Shown piece after piece: positions 8,139-15,097 of a stretch of 42,750 nt of DNA; positions within the stretch are counted from its first letter, which is position 1; the number at the start of each line of letters is the position of its first letter. Source of the stretch: Brevibacillus porteri. GTDB lineage: Bacteria; Bacillota; Bacilli; Brevibacillales; Brevibacillaceae. The position numbers and the translations under genes are program-made. A model generated the notes under the pieces. It was given only the letters and a program-made list of their open reading frames with translations. It searched no databases and had not been told where the DNA came from. The stretch is from contig NZ_PXZO01000043.1 in assembly GCF_003013475.1 (NCBI RefSeq), forward strand, positions 1 through 42,750, written 5' to 3'.

Positions 8139-9744
8139 CCATCGTACGATTACTCATCGCCCCACTCCTGTTGATCAAAGAAAATACGCCGATGACGCAG
8201 ATGTATGCATCGTAGGTGCTGGAGCGGCAGGAGGCGTACTGGCTTATGAGCTGGCAAAGGCCGGGTTGCGTGTAGTCGTACTGGAAGCAGGGCCGTTTTG
8301 GGACCCTCAACATGATTTTGCCAGTGATGAGCTGTCGATGCGGAGATTGGCCTGGCAGGAAACGAGGCTGGTAGCAGGCAATGATCCACTGCGTTTGGGA
8401 CATAACAACTCAGGACGGGGAATTGGGGGAGGCACCGTGCATTTTACGGGGGTGTTCCTGCGTTTCCACGAGAGTGATTTTAAGACGAAGACCGTAGACG
8501 GCGTAGGGGAAGACTGGCCGATTACGTATCAGGACCTTGCTCCGTATTACGACAAGATTGAACGGGAGATTGCGGTCTCAGGTCCCAATCATTTTCCGTG
8601 GGGTTCCTTTCAAGGACCGTATCCGTACCCCGTTCGGGAGCCAATCAGTGCCAATGCCCAACTGTTCCGGGAAGGGTGCGAGAAGCTGGGGATCGAGAGT
8701 GTGGTCGCCCCTCTGGCGATTTTATCGGCCCCCTTTGATGGACGTCCTCCCTGTATCAATCGTGGCTTTTGCAATCAAGGGTGCATGCCGAATGCCAAGT
8801 ACAGCGGGTTGATTCATCATATCCCCAAAGCGATAGCGGAGGGGGCAGAGGTGCTGTCCGACTGCATGGTGACGGAAATTTTGATGGCTGGAGACCGGGT
8901 CAGTGGCGTGTTGTTCAATCATAATGGTTTGACGCACAGGCAAATGGCTCGTGTGGTCATTTTGGCCGGGTTTGTGGTGGAGACTCCCAGATTGCTACTC
9001 AGTTCGGCGAATGCTCAGTTTCCGCAAGGGTTGGCGAATTCGAGTGGATGGGTAGGAAAAGCTATTATGCCTCACTCCAGTCATGATGTATACGGACGAC
9101 TCCCGGAGGAAGTGAGATTGTATAAAGGAACACCTGTCCTTGCTTTGACCCAGCATTTTTATGAGACGGAACGGGAACGAGGATTTGCCCGCGGATATAC
9201 ATTGAGTGCACACGGGGCACGTCCAGTCGGGATGGCGGCTGCTATTGCTGCCGAGAGGGAAGACGGCTCGTATTTATGGGGAAAACAGCTTCGAGAAACC
9301 ATGCTGGATTACAATATGTATGCGCGGATCACCTTGGTCGGGGAAGTGTTGCCTCATCCCGATAACAGAGTGACGCTCTCTGGGGAAAAAGATGAATACG
9401 GAATGCCGATCCCTACGGTAACGTTTAGTTATCAGGAGAACGACAAACAACTGTACAAGCATGCTATTGGGCAAATGAACAGGATTATAGAGGCGATGGG
9501 TGGGCAGCCAGAGCATGTGGTATCGGATACCGCTCATCTCATGGGGGGATGCCGAATGGGCAATGACAGGGAAACCTCTGTTGTGAATGAATATGGGCAG
9601 TCACATGACATACCCAATCTTTTCATAACGGGTGCTTCTACGTTCGTTACCTCGAGTGGCAGCAACCCGACAAATACAGTCATGGCGCTGGCTGCGCGCA
9701 CTGCAGACAAGATCATTGAGGCGATGAAAAAGCAAGATGTATAA
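8125..9744 (+). CDS. GMC-family FAD-dependent oxidoreductase (gluconate/sugar dehydrogenase-like)
   Basis: 539-residue flavoprotein of the glucose-methanol-choline family. The FAD-binding Rossmann motif is DVCIVGAGAAGGVLAYELAKAG followed by VVVLEAG (about 28-56). The middle contains RGIGGGTVHFTGVFLRF. The C-terminal GMC signature includes HLMGGCRMG, NLFITGASTFVTSSGSNPTNTVMALAARTADKI, with the active-site His/Asn region. A CINRGFCNQGCMPNAK cysteine cluster at about 210-224 is typical of gluconate 2-dehydrogenase flavoprotein subunits. It pairs with the upstream subunit-3-like protein; no cytochrome c subunit is encoded nearby, so the electron acceptor is unclear. The substrate (gluconate, another sugar acid or an alcohol) cannot be set from sequence. 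GGGAGG nine bases upstream supports the start. Confidence 0.93.
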   Translation: MTSHDHRTITHRPTPVDQRKYADDADVCIVGAGAAGGVLAYELAKAGLRVVVLEAGPFWDPQHDFASDELSMRRLAWQETRLVAGNDPLRLGHNNSGRGIGGGTVHFTGVFLRFHESDFKTKTVDGVGEDWPITYQDLAPYYDKIEREIAVSGPNHFPWGSFQGPYPYPVREPISANAQLFREGCEKLGIESVVAPLAILSAPFDGRPPCINRGFCNQGCMPNAKYSGLIHHIPKAIAEGAEVLSDCMVTEILMAGDRVSGVLFNHNGLTHRQMARVVILAGFVVETPRLLLSSANAQFPQGLANSSGWVGKAIMPHSSHDVYGRLPEEVRLYKGTPVLALTQHFYETERERGFARGYTLSAHGARPVGMAAAIAAEREDGSYLWGKQLRETMLDYNMYARITLVGEVLPHPDNRVTLSGEKDEYGMPIPTVTFSYQENDKQLYKHAIGQMNRIIEAMGGQPEHVVSDTAHLMGGCRMGNDRETSVVNEYGQSHDIPNLFITGASTFVTSSGSNPTNTVMALAARTADKIIEAMKKQDV

Positions 9745-9840
9745 GTAGGGTTCACATAACTTTTGCGTTCCATCTTCCCCATCATATAAGCCATATAGTA
9801 TACTGATAAACAGATATGTAAGGCAAAGGTGGGTATCCTT

Positions 9841-10176
9841 ATGGAAATGGATTTGATGCAGGTTCTGTTTTTGTCAGAGACTTATAAGCTACTTGGTGAC
9901 AAGACGCGCTTGACGATCATGGCTCTCCTGCAAGTACAGTCCTTATGTGTCCGTGATCTCGTGGAAATTTTGCAAACTTCCCAGCCCTCTGTTTCCCAAC
10001 ACTTGGCTAAGCTCAAAACTCATGGTTTGGTCAAAGAGCGTCGGAAGGGACCGTGGGTATATTACTCCGTTAATACAGAATGCGGTCCTGAAGTTAAGCA
10101 AATTTTGTCTAACTTGCCGGATATGTCGCCAATCGTCAAACAAAAATCAGTTGCAAGTGAACCTTCATTTGGCTGA
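9841..10176 (+). CDS. ArsR/SmtB-family winged-helix repressor with incomplete metal site
   Basis: 111-residue regulator of the ArsR/SmtB family. The helix-turn-helix is LVEILQTSQPSVSQHLAKLKTHGLV, followed by the wing KGPWVYYSVN. In arsenic-sensing ArsR proteins the alpha-3 helix carries ELCVCDL; here it reads SLCVRDL, so the second cysteine (position 38) is Arg and only Cys36 remains. Binding of trivalent arsenic by the classical three-thiol site is therefore doubtful; it may sense another cue. Start at 9841, with AAAGGTGGG eight bases upstream. It lies in a single-gene unit closed by a strong terminator, 2.9 kb from arsB and next to the GMC operon. Confidence 0.92.
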   Translation: MEMDLMQVLFLSETYKLLGDKTRLTIMALLQVQSLCVRDLVEILQTSQPSVSQHLAKLKTHGLVKERRKGPWVYYSVNTECGPEVKQILSNLPDMSPIVKQKSVASEPSFG

Positions 10177-10186
10177 TCAGTCGTAA

Positions 10187-10222
10187 AAAGCGTTGGATCA
10201 ATTGAGATCCAACGCTTTTTTT
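10187..10222. terminator. Bidirectional terminator between the ArsR and glutaredoxin genes
   Basis: Perfect stem GCGTTGGATC (10190-10199) / GATCCAACGC (10206-10215) flanked by A and T runs on both sides. The right arm overlaps the last codons of the minus-strand gene, whose stop is at 10198-10200. Confidence 0.92.
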
Positions 10223-10449
10223 AGTTCTTCCTTGTCAAATCCATGAATGACCATTTGCTCGCCGTTTTCCTTTTCAATGTAGGTAACAGGTGTCATGCTG
10301 GCGCCTAATTGAATGGCTTCCTGGAAGTAAGCCTCGTTTTGTCGGATGTCTCTGTCTTCAAAAGCAATGTTGTTTGAAGTCAGCCACATTTTTTCTTCCT
10401 GACAAGGACCGCAAGTGACTTGGGTATAGATAATAACCTTGTGAGCCAT
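10198..10449 (-). CDS. Glutaredoxin-family thiol-disulfide protein
   Basis: 83-residue thioredoxin-fold protein. The active site is CGPC (residues 13-16) after the first strand KVIIYTQ, the cis-proline motif is MTPVTYIE (about 51-58), and the end is FDKEELKKAL. Size and order match NrdH/YruB-like glutaredoxins; the CGPC sequence is thioredoxin-like rather than the CPYC of classical glutaredoxin. It probably reduces disulfides of client proteins in the cytosol; the clients are unknown. Its coding end forms part of the shared terminator. It is convergent with the ArsR gene and divergent from sspE. Confidence 0.9.
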   Translation of the reverse strand: MAHKVIIYTQVTCGPCQEEKMWLTSNNIAFEDRDIRQNEAYFQEAIQLGASMTPVTYIEKENGEQMVIHGFDKEELKKALDLN

Positions 10450-10557
10450 ACAGAATTGCTCCTTTCAAAAGCAGAGTAGAAGCCTTGCTCTTTCCAATAT
10501 GAATGATCGTTCGCGACAAAGCAAGTCAACAACAACACAATTTGGAAAAATAAGGAT

Positions 10558-10587
10558 GGATACGCACGTAGGGGGCTGTACAAATTA
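10558..10587 (+). promoter_or_regulatory. Candidate sigma-G promoter of sspE
   Basis: GGATA (10558-10562), 18-bp spacer, CAAATTA (10581-10587). This is close to the forespore sigma-G pattern (GHATR, 17-18 bp, CATWHTA) with one deviation in each element. A gamma-type SASP gene is expected to be sigma-G dependent. Confidence 0.4.
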
Positions 10588-10619
10588 TATTCAGTGACGT
10601 CGAGGAGGTGAAAGTAACG

Positions 10620-10868
10620 ATGCCTAAACAAAACAAACAAGCGGGTATGGGCAAAGCGAACCAAGCTAGCCAAGCAGCAAACACTGCGACTGAATTCGCA
10701 AGTGAAACAAATGCAGCAGAGGTTCGTAGTCAGAACCAACAATCCGCACAACGCGCTGCTTCCCAAGGCGCTGCGACTGAGTTCGCAAGTGAGACAAATG
10801 TTGCGGAGGTTCGCCGTCAAAACCAACAATCGGCTGCACAACAATCTTCTGGCCAAGCTACTGAGTAG
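10620..10868 (+). CDS. sspE: Gamma-type small acid-soluble spore protein
   Basis: 82-residue storage SASP made in the forespore and degraded at germination to supply amino acids. The sequence is rich in Gln, Asn, Ala and Ser and contains an internal duplication: ATEFASETNAAEVRSQNQQS and ATEFASETNVAEVRRQNQQS. Each repeat carries the TEFASET site recognised by the germination protease GPR. The ATG at 10620 is chosen over an in-frame GTG at 10608 because the GGAGG that would serve it lies nine bases upstream. This marks the organism as an endospore former. Confidence 0.95.
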   Translation: MPKQNKQAGMGKANQASQAANTATEFASETNAAEVRSQNQQSAQRAASQGAATEFASETNVAEVRRQNQQSAAQQSSGQATE

Positions 10869-10883
10869 GAGCCAGCGGAAAAA

Positions 10884-10912
10884 GGCCCTCGCAATTTGCG
10901 GGGGTTTTCTTA
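10884..10912 (+). terminator. Rho-independent terminator of sspE
   Basis: Stem CCCTCGCA (10886-10893) / TGCGGGGG (10897-10904), followed by T-rich sequence. Confidence 0.85.
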
Positions 10913-11023
10913 TTTTTACGGAAAGTCTATGCGTGGAATGTGGTTTCTATCCTCGCACTTGCAAAAGCGTGGAAGTGGATGATACTGTGATTCGTAAATC
11001 CGCCCACTAGGAGGCAATTGCTC

Positions 11024-11410
11024 ATGATCATTGGAACAGGCGTAGACATAGTGGAAATAGAGCGCATCGCTACTTTGATAAAAAGACAAGAGAGTGCAAT
11101 CAAACGCTTTTTGACCACAGATGAACAACAGCTCCTGCATGGAAAGACAGAGACGAGACAGGCGGAAATGGTTGCAGGCAGATTTGCTGCCAAGGAAGCG
11201 GGAGCAAAAGCTCTTGGCACAGGCATTGGAGCCGTACTCAGCTTTTTGGATATGGAAATCCTCCCGAATGATTCGGGCAAGCCGATCATGACCATAAAGC
11301 ACGAGGTGTACAGCAAACTCGATCTGGACCCCGCTCGCGTCCATATTCATGTGAGCATTTCGCATAGCCAAACGCATGCGATTGCGCAAGTCATTGTAGA
11401 ACAACGATAG
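11024..11410 (+). CDS. acpS: Holo-[acyl-carrier-protein] synthase
   Basis: Transfers the 4'-phosphopantetheine arm of CoA to apo-ACP, required for fatty acid synthesis. 128 residues, typical for trimeric AcpS. Family motifs: [14 protein letters not shown] at the N-terminus (magnesium-binding Asp), then [17 protein letters not shown] (the conserved Glu/Lys pair) and [17 protein letters not shown] near the end. The ATG at 11024 is nine bases from AGGAGG; the in-frame TTG at 11018 is only three bases away and so unlikely. It is followed by the LolA-like lipoprotein gene as in B. subtilis acpS-ydcC, but with a 266-bp gap. Confidence 0.97.
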   Translation: MIIGTGVDIVEIERIATLIKRQESAIKRFLTTDEQQLLHGKTETRQAEMVAGRFAAKEAGAKALGTGIGAVLSFLDMEILPNDSGKPIMTIKHEVYSKLDLDPARVHIHVSISHSQTHAIAQVIVEQR

Positions 11411-11676
11411 ATGTTTTGAACAACCTCGATAAACTTGTCTGCATATTGGGACGAGGATGGACATACATTTATATCGCGTAGATCAGGAGGGACTACCTGC
11501 TCTTACACAGGAAGGCTAAGTCTGTAGCCGATCCAAGCGATATATCGCCAACTTCGTATCCATTTGCAACCATTGACACGATGTGCGCTGCATGGGCGAG
11601 AGACTGACAGATTTCCCAGGAAATAGACAGGGATGCCCTTCTTTGTCGAAAATATTGACAAGGAGGAGTTCATTGA
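11411..11676. other. Intergenic region with a 12-bp palindrome, no gene seen
   Basis: Between acpS and the LolA-like gene. It contains a perfect palindrome GCGATATATCGC (11537-11548), with a related TATATCGCG at about 11471, and the small inverted repeat GGCTA/TAGCC just before. No convincing terminator or promoter was found; TTGACA-like hexamers at about 11572 and 11653 lack a good -10. Confidence 0.4.
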
Positions 11677-12714
11677 ATGAAACGGGTAGCTTTACCACTG
11701 GTGTTATTGTTGGTTTTCACCCTGTTCCTTGGCGGTTGTTTCGGTCAGAAAACACCAGAAGATGTGGTGAGCGACCTGAACGGTACGCTGGGAAAAATGT
11801 CTGGGTACAAGTCTCAGGCTATTTTGACCATGCAGACAGGCTCTACCCCCATGGAGTACGATGTTCAGGTCTGGTATGAAAAGCCAACCAACTATCGGGT
11901 AGCTCTCACCTCGAAGCAGCGTGGCATTACACAAATCATCTTGCGAAACAATGAAGGAGTCTTTGTACTGACCCCGCATCTGAACAAGAGCTTCCGCTTC
12001 CAAAGTGGCTGGCCTGAGAACAACGGACCGTTGTATCTATACGAAACACTGGCCAAGAGCATTATCGATGACACTGAGCGCCAAATGAAGATGGAAGAAA
12101 AACAGTATGTATTCGAAGTGAAAGCGAACTACAGCGGCAATCGTTCTTTGACCAAGCAAAAAATTTGGCTGACAGAAGATTTCAAACCGACGCACGCCGA
12201 AATTATGGATGCTAGCATGAATCCGCTCGTACGGATTGATTTCACTGATTTTTCGTTCAACCCTATGTTTGACAAAGACGCCTTTGACAAAGAGCGCAAC
12301 ATGACAACGAGCTCGTTGACAACGATCCCAACAATGGCGAAAACAAATGGACAGGTCATGAAACAGCCGAACAGCCAATTCGGTGTCATCGTCCCTACGT
12401 ATACGCCAGAAGGGGTTAAGCAAGGAGATATTGAGCCAGTTACCCGTGATGGGGAGAGGAAAGTCATCTTGACCTACAAAGGGGCCTACAATTACAAGGT
12501 AATCGAAGGACGCCCGACAGCAGCATCTGTGTCGTATGAGCAAGGTATGCCTGTGAACCTCGGCTTTACGGTGGGTGTGCTTGCGCAGACAGGTGAAAAT
12601 CAGCGACTGCTGACGTGGGAGCTCGACGGCATCGAGTATACAATCGCGGGGGATCTTCCTGAGGAAGAAATGGTGAATGTCGCACAGTCGACATATGGTC
12701 TCAGCGCAAAATAA
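11677..12714 (+). CDS. ydcC: LolA-like/DUF4367 lipoprotein, YdcC family
   Basis: 345-residue lipoprotein anchored outside the membrane: N-terminal hydrophobic segment with lipobox LGGC (Cys21). Residues about 30-200 resemble the outer-membrane-lipoprotein-sorting LolA fold (LNGTLGKMSGYKSQAILTMQ, then YDVQVWYEKPTNYRVAL, IILRNNEGVFVLTP, KIWLTEDFKPTHAEI). Residues about 235-340 resemble a DUF4367-type domain ending in LTWELDGIEYTIAGDLPEEEM. Gram-positive bacteria lack an outer membrane, so the role is not lipoprotein transport in the usual sense and is unknown. Its place between acpS and alr matches B. subtilis ydcC. The AAGGAGGAG site supports the start. Confidence 0.92.
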   Translation: MKRVALPLVLLLVFTLFLGGCFGQKTPEDVVSDLNGTLGKMSGYKSQAILTMQTGSTPMEYDVQVWYEKPTNYRVALTSKQRGITQIILRNNEGVFVLTPHLNKSFRFQSGWPENNGPLYLYETLAKSIIDDTERQMKMEEKQYVFEVKANYSGNRSLTKQKIWLTEDFKPTHAEIMDASMNPLVRIDFTDFSFNPMFDKDAFDKERNMTTSSLTTIPTMAKTNGQVMKQPNSQFGVIVPTYTPEGVKQGDIEPVTRDGERKVILTYKGAYNYKVIEGRPTAASVSYEQGMPVNLGFTVGVLAQTGENQRLLTWELDGIEYTIAGDLPEEEMVNVAQSTYGLSAK

Positions 12715-12724
12715 AAGTGTGGGA

Positions 12725-12757
12725 GAGGGGACGGTGAATGCCGTCCTCTTTTGTTTT
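12725..12757 (+). terminator. Rho-independent terminator after ydcC
   Basis: Stem GGACGG / CCGTCC extended by G-T and A-T pairs, loop TGAATG, followed by TTTTGTTTTT. Confidence 0.85.
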
Positions 12758-12783
12758 TGCTTTAGAAAGTGGCTGTAGCGGAG

Positions 12784-12880
12784 GGGAAGAAGTGCATTTC
12801 CTCTACGCTTCGGCCTACGCCCTGCAAGGGGTTAGACTGTCCGCTCCAGAGGCGCTTGGACTGGAAATGCACTTCTTCCC
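12784..12880. repeat. Dispersed inverted-repeat element, copy 1 (97 bp)
   Basis: Perfect 18-bp terminal inverted repeat: GGGAAGAAGTGCATTTCC (12784-12801) and its complement at 12863-12880. It encloses a core that begins ACGCTTCGGCCTACGCCC and is shared with the element at 27859-28058. The open frames across it are short and unsupported. No transposase is nearby. It looks like a non-autonomous repeat of this genome or a structured RNA/DNA element. Confidence 0.75.
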
Positions 12881-13037
12881 AAGTGACTTTGTCCCACTAT
12901 TTGAGAAAAATACCCCCTGTTGATACTCAAAGAATGATCTTCCTAAGTTTTTAAAGAAGCGATGAATCAAAAAAGCTGGCGAAAAGAAAAAGCACAGGGC
13001 TCGCAGACCTTGACAACGCCTACCCAGTCAGAACTTC

Positions 13038-13121
13038 AAAAAGAGGACCACGCTTGTCGAACACTTATTCCTTGAGAAACTTCCGCCCGTAGGGTGGCTT
13101 TGGCTCGACGGTCCTCTTTTT
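13038..13121. other. Long hairpin-forming inverted repeat
   Basis: AAAAAGAGGACC (13038-13049) pairs perfectly with GGTCCTCTTTTT (13110-13121), with an inner GTCGA/TCGAC pair (about 13056 and 13105). The 60-nt loop is longer than in ordinary terminators, though the T-run could terminate transcription on either strand. The rest of 12881-13350 shows no credible gene. Confidence 0.55.
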
Positions 13122-13202
13122 GGAGTGGAGACGGTCAGTGAATCCCCCACGCTGGCGTGTCAGAGTCGAAGAGAACTGTGCTTTTTCTTTTCCTCCACCA
13201 TG

Positions 13203-13231
13203 TTGACTCAAACTAAAATGCCTTTCATAGT
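13203..13231 (+). promoter_or_regulatory. Candidate sigma-A promoter for the triple-repeat protein
   Basis: TTGACT (13203-13208), 17-bp spacer, CATAGT (13226-13231), in an A/T-rich stretch 127 bp before the start codon. Confidence 0.4.
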
Positions 13232-13357
13232 TTTTTACGATTTTTCCTCAAGTTTTCCTTTTTTCTCAAACGGGAATCTAAAAATACCCATGTACACTTG
13301 GTCTTGTACCAAAGAGGCAGCACACTTCACGAGAAAAGACGAAAGGGTTGAGTGTAT

Positions 13358-14470
13358 ATGTTTAGCAAAGCGAAAATGGGAATGCTGATGGGAACGATGG
13401 CAGTGGTTCTGAGTCTGGGTAGCATAGGCGGAGCAATGGCAGCCGATTCAGCAAAACCAACCTCATTAAATAAACCGGCAGAAGTAAAATTCAAAACAGG
13501 CAAGATGGGCCACCACGGTGGAGTGGGCTTCAAAGAAAACTTCAAAGAAAATACAGAGCTGCTCTCGCTGTTGAAGCTGGATGCTGACAAGCTGAAAGAA
13601 GAGCTTGCGGCAGGGAAAACAATCGCAGCGATTGCACAAGCCCAAGGAGTCGACACTGCCGATGTAGTAGCACTTCTGGTTGAACAGCAAGAGGCCAAAC
13701 TGAAGGAAGCAGTAGCAGCAGGCAAGCTGAAGCAGGAGCAGGCAGATAAGCTGTCTGAAAATCTGAGCGATCGCGTAAAAGAACAGGTAGAAAACACGAA
13801 ACCGGATAAAGGCTTCGGCAAAGGTGGCTCAGGCAAAGGTGGCTTCATCGGTGGCTTCGAGAAAAACGAAGAACTGCTGTCCCTTTTGAAACTGGATGCC
13901 GCTAAATTCCAAGAACAACTGAAAGCGGACAAATCGCTGGCTGCTATCGCAGAAGCTCAAGGCGTATCTGTGGATGATCTGGTGGCTTTGCTGGTAAAAC
14001 AACAGGAAACCAAGCTGAAAGAGGCGGTAGCGGTAGGCAAGCTCACGCAGGAGCAAGCTGACAAGATGAATGAAAATGCGAGCGAGCGGGTAAAAGAAAT
14101 GGTGCAAAACACGCATCAAGGACGTGGACCGGGTAAAGGAATGGGCTTCGAGAAAAATAATGAAGAACTGCTGTCCCTCCTCAAGCTGGATGCAGACAAA
14201 CTGAAGGAAGAGCAAAAAGCAGGAAAATCGTTGGCAACCATCGCCAAGGAGCAGGGCGTAGAAGTGGATGACGTCATCGAGCTCTTGGTAGGTCAGCACG
14301 AAGCCAAGCTAAAAGAAGCAGTAAAGGCAGGCAAGCTCACACAGGAGCAAGCAGACAAGCGCAGCGAGGAATTGACAGCGATGGTGCAAAAAATGGTGGA
14401 TGGTAGCTTTGAAAAAGTCGTTTTCCCAAGACATGAAAAAGAGGGAAAAGACCAGGAGAAAACCATGTAG
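13358..14470 (+). CDS. Secreted protein with three tandem ~80-residue helical repeats
   Basis: Unrecognised 370-residue exported protein. A Sec signal peptide ends in GGAMA (cleavage after about residue 28). Three repeats follow at about 66-146, 171-251 and 270-346. Each begins LLSLLKLDADKLKEE, contains a KSLA.IAEAQGV-like turn resembling a helix-turn-helix, then LLV.QQEAKLKEAV and ends GKLTQEQADK. Linkers are rich in Gly, Lys and His (KGFGKGGSGKGGFIGGF and similar). Such LKLD...GKLTQEQAD repeats are seen in secreted proteins of spore-forming Firmicutes, but no function is known to me. The ATG at 13358 follows AAAGGG ten bases upstream. The repeats are also visible at DNA level with a period near 300 bp. 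It sits in a stretch absent from the B. subtilis ydcC-alr interval. Confidence 0.85.
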   Translation: MFSKAKMGMLMGTMAVVLSLGSIGGAMAADSAKPTSLNKPAEVKFKTGKMGHHGGVGFKENFKENTELLSLLKLDADKLKEELAAGKTIAAIAQAQGVDTADVVALLVEQQEAKLKEAVAAGKLKQEQADKLSENLSDRVKEQVENTKPDKGFGKGGSGKGGFIGGFEKNEELLSLLKLDAAKFQEQLKADKSLAAIAEAQGVSVDDLVALLVKQQETKLKEAVAVGKLTQEQADKMNENASERVKEMVQNTHQGRGPGKGMGFEKNNEELLSLLKLDADKLKEEQKAGKSLATIAKEQGVEVDDVIELLVGQHEAKLKEAVKAGKLTQEQADKRSEELTAMVQKMVDGSFEKVVFPRHEKEGKDQEKTM

Positions 14471-14475
14471 AAAAG

Positions 14476-14512
14476 TCAGCAGGTGGGAGCTAATCCCATC
14501 TGCTTTTCTATT
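14476..14512 (+). terminator. Rho-independent terminator of the triple-repeat gene
   Basis: Stem GCAGGTGGGA (14479-14488) / TCCCATCTGC (14494-14503) with one G-T pair, loop GCTAA, then TTTTCTATTTT. Confidence 0.85.
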
Positions 14513-14589
14513 TTCTCGGGATTGGTCGATGAGGGTCGATTTGTACATAAAAACCAACGTGCGAATGAGGTGAAAGGACAATCCGCGAA

Positions 14590-14619
14590 TTGACACACAG
14601 CGGGAAAACACGATACATT
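14590..14619 (+). promoter_or_regulatory. Sigma-A-type promoter of the PH-like gene and alr
   Basis: TTGACA (14590-14595), 18-bp spacer, TACATT (14614-14619), 36 bp before the ATG at 14655. Confidence 0.55.
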
Positions 14620-14654
14620 CAGAGTAACTTATTGAATGAGGTGGCATGCTTTAC

Positions 14655-15095
14655 ATGAAGAAACCGTCTAACGAAGTTTTGTACGAGGAAGCATCGACCT
14701 ACAAAGACATGCTCCTGCGAAAAAGCTGGAAAATGCGCATTAACGAGACTGTCATGTTTGTGCTGGGGATGATGATTCTCGCTCAATTTTTCCCGACCAA
14801 TGACACGAGATTCAAGGTGCTTGTTTTCGCCATTGCCATTGCTGTTGTTGGATTGTCTCCGTTTCTGTACAAATCGGTATTTCGTCCGGTGTACAAGCTG
14901 ACCAAGACCCACCTGATTATATCCATGTCAGGACAGGAAAAGAGCTACCCGCTGTCTGAAGTCGAGCAAATTTATGAAGGCCGTCATTTTTATCGTGTAG
15001 GCGGCAAAAAGGAATCACTGATGGTTTCCAGGCAATTTCTCAGTCATTTAAATGAACGCTTGTTTTACTATAAAAAAGGGAACAAGAGGAGATAG
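14655..15095 (+). CDS. Membrane protein with a PH-like C-terminal domain
   Basis: 146-residue protein with two hydrophobic helices (about 33-50 and 55-73) followed by a C-terminal beta-rich segment: LTKTHLIISMSGQEKSYPLSEVEQIYEGRHFYRV, then KESLMVSRQFLSHLNERLFYY. This arrangement, two helices and a small PH-like domain, resembles the YcxB-like family; the assignment is by pattern only. GAGGTGG ten bases upstream favours 14655 over the in-frame ATG at 14646. It ends two bases before alr, so the two form an operon. Function unknown. Confidence 0.75.
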   Translation: MKKPSNEVLYEEASTYKDMLLRKSWKMRINETVMFVLGMMILAQFFPTNDTRFKVLVFAIAIAVVGLSPFLYKSVFRPVYKLTKTHLIISMSGQEKSYPLSEVEQIYEGRHFYRVGGKKESLMVSRQFLSHLNERLFYYKKGNKRR

Positions 15096-15097
15096 GA

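Noticed and set aside
12738..12954. Two 61-codon open frames across repeat copy 1
   Set aside because: They run through the inverted repeat, have no ribosome site and no resemblance to a protein family.
13125..13388. 87-codon open frame before the triple-repeat gene
   Set aside because: Covers the candidate promoter and ribosome site of the next gene; composition is not protein-like.
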